Positions 46,272 to 53,785 of a stretch of DNA of 64,000 nt are shown here, piece by piece. Where the stretch lies: assembly GCA_035628595.1 (NCBI GenBank), contig DASPJN010000267.1, forward strand, positions 1-64,000. Reading direction: 5' to 3'. Each line of letters begins with the position of its first letter. The first letter of the stretch is position 1. Both the position numbers and the translations under genes were made by a program. The DNA is from Chryseosolibacter sp035628595. GTDB lineage: Bacteria > Bacteroidota > Bacteroidia > Cytophagales > Cyclobacteriaceae. The notes below the pieces were generated by a model. It was given only the letters and a program-made list of their open reading frames with translations. It ran no database searches and was not told the origin of the DNA.

Positions 46272-47501
46272 CTATGCAACCGATAGCACTTGTTCTTCGA
46301 ACAATTGTTCGGAAGTTATGAGATCAGTATCCGGAGCCAGGATAATACTAATACCGTTTATGCCGGACCACGTCTTCAACCTATCAAGGGTAACGAGCCC
46401 TCGCATAAAATGATGTCCTTTTGCTGCATATCCCGTGTCAAAGCGTTTGAAGTCGCTTACAGAGATAGAAATACTATCGTTGAATGTGATAAAAACTTCA
46501 GCGCAAAGTTCATTGCTAAACGTAATCGTGTCTGCCTGGAGTAGTTTCTTGTATTCATACGCGTACGAATATGTGAGTGCTGAAATATCTGACAACACCG
46601 CCGAGCCGGTTGGATAACTACCCGCTCCCTTTCCGATAAATATCTGTTTCTCGGCAAATGCCCCCTTCACCTGAACCGCATTATATTCGTTTCGCACGGA
46701 TGCATATGGGTGTCGATTTGTGATAAACTGCGGCGCAACAAATCCGTAAACTTTGTTGTCTTGCTTAAATGCCCTTGCGACGAGTTTAATGCCGTAATTA
46801 TTCTCACGTGCAAACTTGAGGTCAAGCGCTGACACCTGATCGATGCCGATATTGATAACCTCTTGCGGCTTAACAAAAAGCCCGAACGTATGCGCAATGG
46901 CAATGACCAACTTGTATTTTGGATCGAATGCTTTTACATCAAGCGTTGGATCTGTTTCTGCAAAGCCAAGTTCCTGGGCATGAAATAGTGCGTCTTCATA
47001 GTTTTTTCCTGCTTCAAATATTTCGGTCAGTATGTAGTTGGTCGATCCATTGAATATTCCTTCGATGCTTTGGATCAGATCGTTGTCGTAATATTCTTCC
47101 AGGTTTCGGATGATGGGAATGCTACCGCAAACAGCGCCCTCATAAAGAACAGGTCGTTGGTATTTTTGCTGCAGCTCATAGATTTCTTCCAGATGTTCAG
47201 CGAGCATTTTTTTATTCGCGGTAACAACAGCCTTTCCGTTGGATAAAGCTGCCTTGAGTATCTCGAAAGCTACGTCGGCATCATCAATTAATTCCACGAC
47301 AACATCAATTTCAGGGTCGTTGAGAATGTCGTTCTTTTCGTAAGTAAAAAAACTTTCAGATACCGGCCGCGGTTTGTTCTTTGTCTTGACGCAGATTCGT
47401 CTGATCTCAGCTTTTACGCCGTGCGTTTTATGAAGCACATTGTATAACCCCTGGCCTACACATCCAAAGCCGAAAAGACCAAGCTTTAATTTCTTTTTCA
47501 T
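46272..47501 (-). CDS. hom: Homoserine dehydrogenase
   Basis: 409-aa cytoplasmic enzyme reducing aspartate semialdehyde to homoserine. N-terminal Rossmann motif LGLFGFGCVGQGLYNV, followed by VVELIDDADVA and TANKKMLAEH. The homoserine-dehydrogenase signature is in GFAETDPTLDVKAFD. It is not fused to aspartokinase. It overlaps metX by 4 bp (ATGA) and is the last gene of the metY-metX-hom operon under the SAM riboswitch. Confidence 0.95.
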   Translation of the reverse strand: MKKKLKLGLFGFGCVGQGLYNVLHKTHGVKAEIRRICVKTKNKPRPVSESFFTYEKNDILNDPEIDVVVELIDDADVAFEILKAALSNGKAVVTANKKMLAEHLEEIYELQQKYQRPVLYEGAVCGSIPIIRNLEEYYDNDLIQSIEGIFNGSTNYILTEIFEAGKNYEDALFHAQELGFAETDPTLDVKAFDPKYKLVIAIAHTFGLFVKPQEVINIGIDQVSALDLKFARENNYGIKLVARAFKQDNKVYGFVAPQFITNRHPYASVRNEYNAVQVKGAFAEKQIFIGKGAGSYPTGSAVLSDISALTYSYAYEYKKLLQADTITFSNELCAEVFITFNDSISISVSDFKRFDTGYAAKGHHFMRGLVTLDRLKTWSGINGISIILAPDTDLITSEQLFEEQVLSVA

Positions 47502-48541
47502 ACAGTAATATTGTTTTCGACTTTGTTTAAAAATTGTTTTATGATTTCATGGAGCTGATCGAATTCCACGAGAAAACCGTCATGGCCATAGGTTGAATCA
47601 ATCACCGCCAGCGAGGCATTGGAAATATTTTTCGCGAGATACTCCTGTTCAACTAACGGGAAAAGAACATCGGTGTTGATGCCAATAACAAGTGTGTCAG
47701 CGGTGATCGCGTTTAAAGCTTCCTCAACGCTTCCGCGGTTCCTTCCAATGTTGTGGCTATCCATGGCTTTCGAAAAGCGATAATATGTAAACGCATTGAA
47801 GCGGTTAGCAAGCTTGTCGCCCTGATACCGCTGATACGTGCTGGCTCGGAGATCGTCCGTGCGTTGATTATTCTTTTCTGATTGCGTTTTGACAAACGAA
47901 TCGTAATGCCGGTACGAGAGCATTCCGATTGCACGCGCAGCTTTCAAACCCGACACGCCGGCGCGTGGATCGTTTTCAGGCCAAGTGCTATCGGCTTCGA
48001 TTGCCATCCGTTGTGCTTCATTAAAGGCAATCCCCCAAGCGGAATGCTGTGCATTGCACGCGATCGGAATGATGCAATCAAAAACTTCTGGTTTACTGAT
48101 CGCCCACTCGAGCACCTGTTGCCCGCCGAGGGAACCACCGATCAAAATTTTCACCTTTTCGATGTTGAGTGATTGCCGAAGCAGGTCAAAAGCATTGACG
48201 ATATCACGGTTAGTGATCGTGGGAAAATCATGGAAATATGGAACGTTCGTAACAGGATTGATTGACAACGGCCCTGTTGAACCATAACATCCACCAAGCA
48301 TGTTTGCACAGATAATGAAATTCTCCGATGGATCAAACAGTCCTCCGGATTTGAATAGCTTCGGCCACCATTCTGTAAAGTCAGCGTTTCCAGTCAGTGC
48401 ATGACACACCCATATCACATTATTGCGTTCAACGTTTAGCCTTCCCGTTGTTACGTATTTCAACTGGAAACCGGGCAATGAATCGCCCGATTCCAGGTTG
48501 AATGTTTTGTTGAAATGAAAAGTGTTTTCTGATTTCTCCAT
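47498..48541 (-). CDS. metX: Homoserine O-acetyltransferase
   Basis: 347-aa alpha/beta-hydrolase-fold enzyme acetylating homoserine with acetyl-CoA. The nucleophile Ser is in LIGGSLGGQQVLEW; Asp is in INTDVLFPLVEQ and His in YGHDGFLVEF. The frame is open to 48631, which would overlap metY by 77 bp; the ATG at 48541 (MEKSENTFHF) lies 13 bp after the metY stop and gives the family's usual length, so it is preferred. Middle gene of the methionine operon. Confidence 0.94.
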   Translation of the reverse strand: MEKSENTFHFNKTFNLESGDSLPGFQLKYVTTGRLNVERNNVIWVCHALTGNADFTEWWPKLFKSGGLFDPSENFIICANMLGGCYGSTGPLSINPVTNVPYFHDFPTITNRDIVNAFDLLRQSLNIEKVKILIGGSLGGQQVLEWAISKPEVFDCIIPIACNAQHSAWGIAFNEAQRMAIEADSTWPENDPRAGVSGLKAARAIGMLSYRHYDSFVKTQSEKNNQRTDDLRASTYQRYQGDKLANRFNAFTYYRFSKAMDSHNIGRNRGSVEEALNAITADTLVIGINTDVLFPLVEQEYLAKNISNASLAVIDSTYGHDGFLVEFDQLHEIIKQFLNKVENNITV

Positions 48542-48554
48542 CTGATATTGATGC

Positions 48555-49877
48555 TTAAGCAACGAGTTCTCCTGCAAATACCTTTTTAAATGCCTGCTCG
48601 AAATCGCCCTTGATGTCTTCGATGTGTTCAATTCCTACAGATACGCGAAGCAGGTTTGGAAGCACCCCCGCAGCAAGTTGCTCTTCGCTCGTCAGTTGCT
48701 GGTGCGTGGTTGCCGCGGGTTGAATGATGAGCGTTTTTGCATCACCCATATTTGCTAAATGACTGATCAGTTTAAGATTGTCAACAACTTGCGTTGTGTG
48801 ACGCTGCGTCCCTTTCAAAGTGAACGAGAGCACACCACCGAATCCGTTTCGCAAATATTTTTTTGCCAGCTTATGATACGTACTTCCCGGCAATCCCGGA
48901 TAATTAACACTCTCAACTAACGGATGGTTTTCGAGCCATTGCGCGAGAGCCAACGCGTTGTCGACGGATCGCTGAACACGCAGTGATAACGTCTCCAGCC
49001 CCTGGAGGAAAAGGAAAGAATTGAATGGACTGACAGCAGTTCCAAAATCCCGAAGGCCTTCGACGCGTGCGCGGATAATGAACGCGATGTTTGGTAATCC
49101 CAATGGATTGTTTTCGCCAAACACTTCCGCGAATTTTAAGCCATGATATCCTTCGGCTGGTTCCGTGAATTGTACAAACTTGCCATTACCCCAGTTGTAA
49201 TTTCCGCCGTCGACGATTACACCGCCGATCGAAGTGCCGTGACCACCGATCCACTTAGTGGCGGAAGCAACAACAACATTCGCACCATAATCGATTGGAC
49301 GAAACAAGTATCCGGCTGCACCGAATGTATTGTCAACAACAAGTGGAATATCAAACTTGCGCGCAACAGCCGCGATTGCTTCGAAATCGGGAATGTTGAA
49401 GCCGGGGTTGCCAATTGTTTCGAGATAGATCGCTTTGGTTTTTGTGTCGATGAGTTTTTCAAAATCATCAGCGTTATCACCTTCAGCAAACCTTGCTTCA
49501 ACACCAAGGCGTTTGAATGCAACCTTAAACTGATTGTAACTTCCGCCGTACAAAAATGAAGTGCTTACAAAATTATCGCCGGCCTGAAGGATATTATTCA
49601 GCGCAATAAACTGGGCAGCCTGACCCGAACTTACAGCAAGCGCCGCGACTCCACCTTCGAGCGCTGCGACTCTCTTTTCAAAAACGTCAGTTGTTGGATT
49701 TTGAATTCGTGTGTAAATGTTACCGAACTCTTTTAGTGCAAAAAGATTTGCGCCATGTTCGGAGTTCTTGAACGCGTAAGAAGTTGTTTGATAAATAGGC
49801 ACTGCACGCGAGCCGGTGGCTGGATCTATTTCCTGTCCAGCATGTAGCTGGAGTGTTTCAAAACGTTGTAATGACAT
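48555..49877 (-). CDS. metY: O-acetylhomoserine sulfhydrylase
   Basis: 440-aa PLP enzyme of the Cys/Met-metabolism family that forms homocysteine from O-acetylhomoserine and sulfide. The PLP lysine is in VVASATKWIGGHGTSIGG; other conserved regions are LQLHAGQEIDPATGSRAVPI and LEGGVAALAVSSGQAAQF. The length is typical of MetY (longer than MetB/MetC). It is the first structural gene of metY-metX-hom, 124 bp after the stop of the leader frame and 274 bp after the end of the SAM riboswitch. Confidence 0.95.
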   Translation of the reverse strand: MSLQRFETLQLHAGQEIDPATGSRAVPIYQTTSYAFKNSEHGANLFALKEFGNIYTRIQNPTTDVFEKRVAALEGGVAALAVSSGQAAQFIALNNILQAGDNFVSTSFLYGGSYNQFKVAFKRLGVEARFAEGDNADDFEKLIDTKTKAIYLETIGNPGFNIPDFEAIAAVARKFDIPLVVDNTFGAAGYLFRPIDYGANVVVASATKWIGGHGTSIGGVIVDGGNYNWGNGKFVQFTEPAEGYHGLKFAEVFGENNPLGLPNIAFIIRARVEGLRDFGTAVSPFNSFLFLQGLETLSLRVQRSVDNALALAQWLENHPLVESVNYPGLPGSTYHKLAKKYLRNGFGGVLSFTLKGTQRHTTQVVDNLKLISHLANMGDAKTLIIQPAATTHQQLTSEEQLAAGVLPNLLRVSVGIEHIEDIKGDFEQAFKKVFAGELVA

Positions 49878-50001
49878 AGTAAAATGCTTTGATTGTTTAA
49901 AGAAAATGCATGAGATATACGGACATTACAGACCTATATTGCCCTGTCACGAGGCAGGCGTGCAATGGTGTTGCTGTGTGCGATCAGAGATAAATCAGCA
50001 A

Positions 50002-50142
50002 CTAACAGCTACAACAACATGGACGCATGCACATGTTGTTATCTTGATGACAAGAATCAAATGCTTTTGATAAACTGGAAAGCAGCACTTTCAGACCAGG
50101 CAGGTCTAAGAAAGACACGATTGTGTAAATGATGTTTTTCAT
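50002..50142 (-). CDS. Candidate Cys/Met-rich leader peptide of the met operon
   Basis: 46-codon frame from ATG at 50142 to TAG at 50004-50002, lying between the SAM riboswitch and metY. It begins MKNIIYTIVSFLDLPGLKVL and ends NNMCMRPCCCSC: six of 46 residues are Cys and the last ten residues contain two Met and five Cys. Such a tail just before the stop is the hallmark of ribosome-stalling leader peptides, and both amino acids are products of the controlled sulfur pathway. The codons for NNMCMRPCC lie in a perfect hairpin (50013-50040). An internal ATG at 50034 would give a 10-residue peptide with the same Met/Cys-rich end. No Shine-Dalgarno is visible, as is usual here. It matches no family I know. 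Confidence 0.55.
   Translation of the reverse strand: MKNIIYTIVSFLDLPGLKVLLSSLSKAFDSCHQDNNMCMRPCCCSC
50013..50040 (-). promoter_or_regulatory. Hairpin within the Cys/Met codons of the leader
   Basis: On the minus strand AACAACATG (50040-50032) pairs perfectly with CATGTTGTT (50021-50013) around a 10-nt loop that contains the palindrome GCATGC. A ribosome stalled on the Cys codons would melt it. The right arm, extended to TGTTGTTG, could also pair imperfectly with CAGCAACAC just downstream (49976-49968), and GTTGCTG (50002-49996) pairs with CAGCAAC (49976-49970), giving mutually exclusive folds. Confidence 0.5.
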
Positions 50143-50151
50143 TGTAATCGG

Positions 50152-50268
50152 TTTATATATCCCAACCCGGACTTTCCGGATCAGAGTCAGGATTTAGCAC
50201 CTTTTCCCAACATCTTGGGAGGGTTGCTAGCGCTTCACAGAGCCTGTCTCTCCGCGCTTCTTTATAAA
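50152..50268 (-). ncRNA. SAM-I (S-box) riboswitch
   Basis: Minus-strand RNA with the S-box core: P1 TTTATA (50268-50263) with TATAAA (50157-50152); P2 AGCGC...GCGCT with the conserved GAGAGACAGG and TGAAG; then CTAGCAACC; P3 TCCCAA-GATG-TTGGGA; then AAGGTGCTAAATCC; and a P4 hairpin capped by CCGG-AAAGT-CCGG. It binds S-adenosylmethionine and should reduce expression of metY-metX-hom when SAM is high. No U-tract terminator follows directly; the leader frame starts 9 nt after its end. Confidence 0.93.
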
Positions 50269-50305
50269 TCGATAAAGCAGGTGTGCTTATTTCGACTTGG
50301 TGATA

Positions 50306-50336
50306 CAAACGTAGAATTGGAAAATTTGGTTTGCAA
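50306..50336 (-). promoter_or_regulatory. Promoter of the methionine operon
   Basis: On the minus strand TTG (50336-50334) and TACGTTTG (50313-50306) are separated by 20 nt, matching the Bacteroidota -33 TTG / -7 TAnnTTTG pattern. Transcription would start near 50300, some 30 nt before the riboswitch. Confidence 0.7.
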
Positions 50337-50398
50337 CAACTTGTCGATAAATTTTTTCGTAGCGACTGACAAGTGTTCGGAAGGTTTGCTCCAAATGG

Positions 50399-52177
50399 CT
50401 AATCGTGTTGTTGCTTTTTACCTGCCTTCAGCGGTAATGTGACAAAAAAGGTGGAACCGGAGTGTGCTTCACTTTTGAATGTGACTTGCCCTTGCAGGCG
50501 CTCGACGGCCCGTCTTAAAATGTAAAGTCCAAGCCCAGTGCCGTCAACGCGATCATTGGCCCTGAAAAACATGTCGAATATTTTCGCCTGATAATCAGGG
50601 GATATACCAATACCGTTGTCTTCTACTTCGATCTTAATACAAGTATTGGTTTCATTCACTGCGATTCGTACAAACGATTCACGATCAGGGCTCGAATACT
50701 TAATGGCATTTTCGATAAGATTCTGAAGGATTGTATTGACAATCGCCCATTCGGAGTAAAACTCAATATGCGGATCTATTTCTTTTATGAAACGTATTTT
50801 TGAAAATTGCGGCAGATATTCATAGGCATTTATGCACTCCTGCAGCAGTAAATCGAAATCGATGCGAATGACATTCATTGCGGGATTATTCATCCTCGTC
50901 AGGTTGATAAGCTCCATCACGATGGTGTTTATCCGCATGATCTGCGACTGGTACATCTGGAAGTAGTGCTGTGCCTGTTCGTCTTTGATGTCTATCTTCA
51001 CAAGGTTATGCAGGCCAATCAGCGACGAGATGGGCCCCTTCAGGTCGTGTGAAACGCGATAGAAGAAAGAATCGAGCTCCGCATTTTTTCGCTCGATGAT
51101 CTCAGTCTTGCTTCGCTGCACTTCCGCCTCATGCTCCAGCGCCTTCACTTTTGAAATTGCCTCATAGCTTTTGATAACGTTATGAGTATGCGTATTGATA
51201 ATGGACTCCTTTATACGAATGTATCTTTCGAGATAATGAAGTGCCTGCCTGTCGTTGTTTTCATTCCTGGAAACGAGATGAAGATTATAGAGGGCTTTGT
51301 AAATGATGAATCTGATCTTAAACTTCTCGGCGAGATCAAGACATTCAAGCAGGTAGGTTTTTGCCTCTGAATAATTCTTCAGCTCGCAGTACAACACGCC
51401 CAGCTTATTTAACGCCATCGTTACTCCGAGCTTATCGCCCATTTCCCGTTGTATAGAAAGAGATTTGTCAAGGTCGGCTTTTGCCCGCTCGAACTTTCCC
51501 GTTTTGATGTAAACCTTACCGCGCCCGTACAAGGCAAATGCAAGGCCGCGGATATCCTTACTCTGCTCCTTAATTGCAATGCTTTTTTCGATGGTCGTCA
51601 GCGCAAGGTCGTGCATGCCTCGTTTCACATAAATCCCTGACAGAGGGTTGTATGCATTTGATTCCAGGTTTGGATCGTTCGCTAGCCTTCCTGCCTCGAT
51701 GGAGCGAAGGTATGCTCTGATAGCATTCTCCTGATCACCGAAATACTCGTATATCGTTCCCATTGATTTGAGAACACGGGCTTCGTTAAAATGATCGTTG
51801 AATTTTCTGTAGATGTTAAGGCAGTCGAGCAGATATTCGAGACCGAGATGATAGTCGTCTGTTTTATAATAAACACCAGCTATCGTATACTTCGCATCGG
51901 CGATGCCTTTCAGGTTTTCATTCGTCTCAAAATAGATTAATGCTTCGTTCGCGCATTCCTTTGCTTCATCAAACTTCCCAACGATCATGTAAAAAAGTCC
52001 CAGGTGATTTTTCGCGTGGGCTTTTAATTCGCGGTTATCTGTTTTTTCCGCAATGGCAATCGCTTGCTTGGTTAACCCAACACTCGCATCAAGATCGTTA
52101 ACACGCTTCGAGTAAGCAGTTTTTAGCAGGTCGTAGCCTTCCATGAGGGTGATATCGTGTCCTGTTTCAACGTTCAC
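50399..52177 (-). CDS. Cytoplasmic TPR sensor histidine kinase
   Basis: 592-aa kinase without signal peptide or membrane helix. Residues about 1-330 are TPR units (for example ALYGRGKVYIKTGKFERAKADL), then a coiled coil (KALEHEAEVQRSKTEIIERK), a dimerisation/phosphoacceptor helix with the His in FFYRVSHDLKGPISS (about residue 377), and an HATPase domain with NAIKYS, VEDNGIGIS and GTGLGLYIL. No response regulator is encoded nearby. Its start overlaps the DinB-like gene stop by 4 bp (ATGA). Signal and output unknown. Confidence 0.93.
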   Translation of the reverse strand: MNVETGHDITLMEGYDLLKTAYSKRVNDLDASVGLTKQAIAIAEKTDNRELKAHAKNHLGLFYMIVGKFDEAKECANEALIYFETNENLKGIADAKYTIAGVYYKTDDYHLGLEYLLDCLNIYRKFNDHFNEARVLKSMGTIYEYFGDQENAIRAYLRSIEAGRLANDPNLESNAYNPLSGIYVKRGMHDLALTTIEKSIAIKEQSKDIRGLAFALYGRGKVYIKTGKFERAKADLDKSLSIQREMGDKLGVTMALNKLGVLYCELKNYSEAKTYLLECLDLAEKFKIRFIIYKALYNLHLVSRNENNDRQALHYLERYIRIKESIINTHTHNVIKSYEAISKVKALEHEAEVQRSKTEIIERKNAELDSFFYRVSHDLKGPISSLIGLHNLVKIDIKDEQAQHYFQMYQSQIMRINTIVMELINLTRMNNPAMNVIRIDFDLLLQECINAYEYLPQFSKIRFIKEIDPHIEFYSEWAIVNTILQNLIENAIKYSSPDRESFVRIAVNETNTCIKIEVEDNGIGISPDYQAKIFDMFFRANDRVDGTGLGLYILRRAVERLQGQVTFKSEAHSGSTFFVTLPLKAGKKQQHD

Positions 52178-52644
52178 AATTTTTCTGTTGCTTTTTTGAT
52201 CAGGACAATCTGCCCTAGGTGATAAAGGTCATGGTGGATAATGCCGTGAACCATTGTGTAATATGTGTATTTGTGTGAAGCATGCGGTACCAGTTCCATT
52301 AAAGACGACTCAGGAAATGATTCGAGCGCGCTCATTAATCTCTCTTGAGATTGATACAACTTTTCTTTCACCTCGTTCCAATTACTAACTGCAGGGAAAT
52401 TCTGACCATCGTTGACACTGTAATGTAAATCACCTTGGAGCTTGTGAATTACAAACTCGCGCCATGAATGCATGTGCGCAACCAACTCAATGATGCTGTG
52501 AGTGTCCTGGAGTTTTGCAAATGCTGCGTTCTCAGGAATTCCATCCAGCACTTCGCGAACGGATGGGCCATGCCACGCATTCTTTTCAAACGTCTTTCGC
52601 AGGAGCCCGGTCATTGATTTAATAGCATCGGCCATACACGTCAC
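52174..52644 (-). CDS. DinB-like protein
   Basis: 156-aa cytoplasmic four-helix protein of the DinB superfamily. Putative metal-ligand histidines are in LVAHMHSWREF and HGIIHHDLYHLGQIVLI. An ATG three codons further in (52635) is an equally good start. It overlaps the histidine kinase gene by 4 bp, which makes the pair co-translated; whether this protein modulates the kinase is unknown. It is a second DinB-type gene in the window (the other is at 16125). Confidence 0.8.
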   Translation of the reverse strand: MTCMADAIKSMTGLLRKTFEKNAWHGPSVREVLDGIPENAAFAKLQDTHSIIELVAHMHSWREFVIHKLQGDLHYSVNDGQNFPAVSNWNEVKEKLYQSQERLMSALESFPESSLMELVPHASHKYTYYTMVHGIIHHDLYHLGQIVLIKKATEKL

Positions 52645-52827
52645 TTATTTCGTCCCGAACAAAAAAATAATGGCCGCAGTCTGATGATCAAGCGAACAGA
52701 GCAAGCTGGCTGCGATAAAAATCGTGCAGGTTTGGCAGGTGCAAAATAGGCCATATATAAAAATAGCCTTATTTCACGAAAAGTCAGCGAAGAAAAAAGA
52801 TAATGTTATTGAGATCGTCGGTGCTTA

Positions 52828-53574
52828 CTAGGTCAGCATGCCGCCATCAACCTGGATCACTTGTCCGGTGATGTACGACGACAGGTCTGACGCGAGGAAT
52901 ACGCAAGCGTCTGCGACATCCTCGGGACGGCCACCGCGCTTAAGTGGAATTGCGTCGCGCCATAGCTCTACCGTTTTTTCATCAAGTTTGCCAGTCATTT
53001 CGGTTTCGATAAACCCAGGCGCGACTGCATTCGCGCGAATGTTTCGAGAGCCGAGCTCGAGCGCTACAGACTTTGTAAATCCTATAATTCCTGATTTTGA
53101 AGCGGCATAGTTTGCCTGGCCGGCATTTCCTTTGATTCCTACAACCGATGTCATGTTAATGATAACACCGCTCTTTTGTTTCATCATTGGTTTTGTAGCA
53201 GCCTTTACTGTATTAAAACATGATTTAAGGTTCACGTTGATGACACGATCCCACGCTTCTTCGTTTAACCGAAGCAGGAGGTTGTCCATTGTTATCCCGG
53301 CATTGTTCACCAGGATGTCCATCGTTCCAAAATCGGCAATCACATCATTAATAAGCTTGTCTGCCTGGGTATAATCAGAAGCATCGGAGCGGTATCCTTT
53401 CGCTTTGATTCCTTTCGCGGCCAGCTCTTTTTCAAGCGCCTGACCCTGTTCAACGCTTGAGAGGTAAGTGAATGCCACATTCGCGCCATGCTCGGCGTAT
53501 TTCAGTGCGATTGCTTTTCCGATACCTTTTGAAGCACCTGTAACCAGTGCCGTTTTTCCCTGAAGTAATTTCAT
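52828..53574 (-). CDS. fabG: 3-oxoacyl-ACP reductase
   Basis: 248-aa short-chain dehydrogenase that reduces 3-oxoacyl-ACP with NADPH in fatty acid elongation. N-terminal cofactor loop VTGASKGIGKAIA, NNAG at about 90-93, and the catalytic Ser143, Tyr156 and Lys160 in NMTSVVGIKGNAGQANYAAS. Its length and C-terminal ITGQVIQVDGGMLT are typical of FabG. It is a single gene with its own promoter box (53612-53619). Confidence 0.93.
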   Translation of the reverse strand: MKLLQGKTALVTGASKGIGKAIALKYAEHGANVAFTYLSSVEQGQALEKELAAKGIKAKGYRSDASDYTQADKLINDVIADFGTMDILVNNAGITMDNLLLRLNEEAWDRVINVNLKSCFNTVKAATKPMMKQKSGVIINMTSVVGIKGNAGQANYAASKSGIIGFTKSVALELGSRNIRANAVAPGFIETEMTGKLDEKTVELWRDAIPLKRGGRPEDVADACVFLASDLSSYITGQVIQVDGGMLT

Positions 53575-53611
53575 AGATATGTATTAATGATTCCTGGCAA
53601 TTTATGGATGC

Positions 53612-53619
53612 CAAAAATA
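53612..53619 (-). promoter_or_regulatory. Bacteroidota promoter -7 box (fabG)
   Basis: TATTTTTG on the minus strand, 37 bp before the fabG ATG, fits TAnnTTTG. No convincing -33 element is visible. Confidence 0.45.
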
Positions 53620-53754
53620 AGAATTCATTCGTTTCTGCTACCGATCGCCTTACAAATATTCGAAAATAGCAGGGAGTGGATATTTTTCTTTGGAAACAGT
53701 TTCTAAGCTTCAGGTAAAGACCCGAAAGGTTATTTTTTATTGCAAAACTGCGGT

Positions 53755-53762
53755 TATCTTTG
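53755..53762 (+). promoter_or_regulatory. Bacteroidota promoter -7 box (lpd)
   Basis: TATCTTTG fits TAnnTTTG, 23 bp before the ATG at 53786. It lies inside the longer open frame that begins at 53690 and so supports the downstream start for lpd. Confidence 0.55.
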
Positions 53763-53785
53763 GCACCGAATTTAAATCGAACGCT

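Noticed and set aside
48542..48631. 30-codon extension of metX into metY
   Set aside because: It would overlap metY by 77 bp; the ATG at 48541 gives the normal MetX length.
49816..50070. 84-codon plus-strand frame across the metY start and leader
   Set aside because: Antisense to metY and the leader frame, no start signals, no family resemblance.
50215..50442. 75-codon plus-strand frame opposite the SAM riboswitch
   Set aside because: It lies antisense to the well-supported riboswitch and its promoter and overlaps the kinase gene end.
53690..53785. 32-codon N-terminal extension of lpdA
   Set aside because: It contains the likely promoter -7 box and does not match the usual E3 N-terminus.
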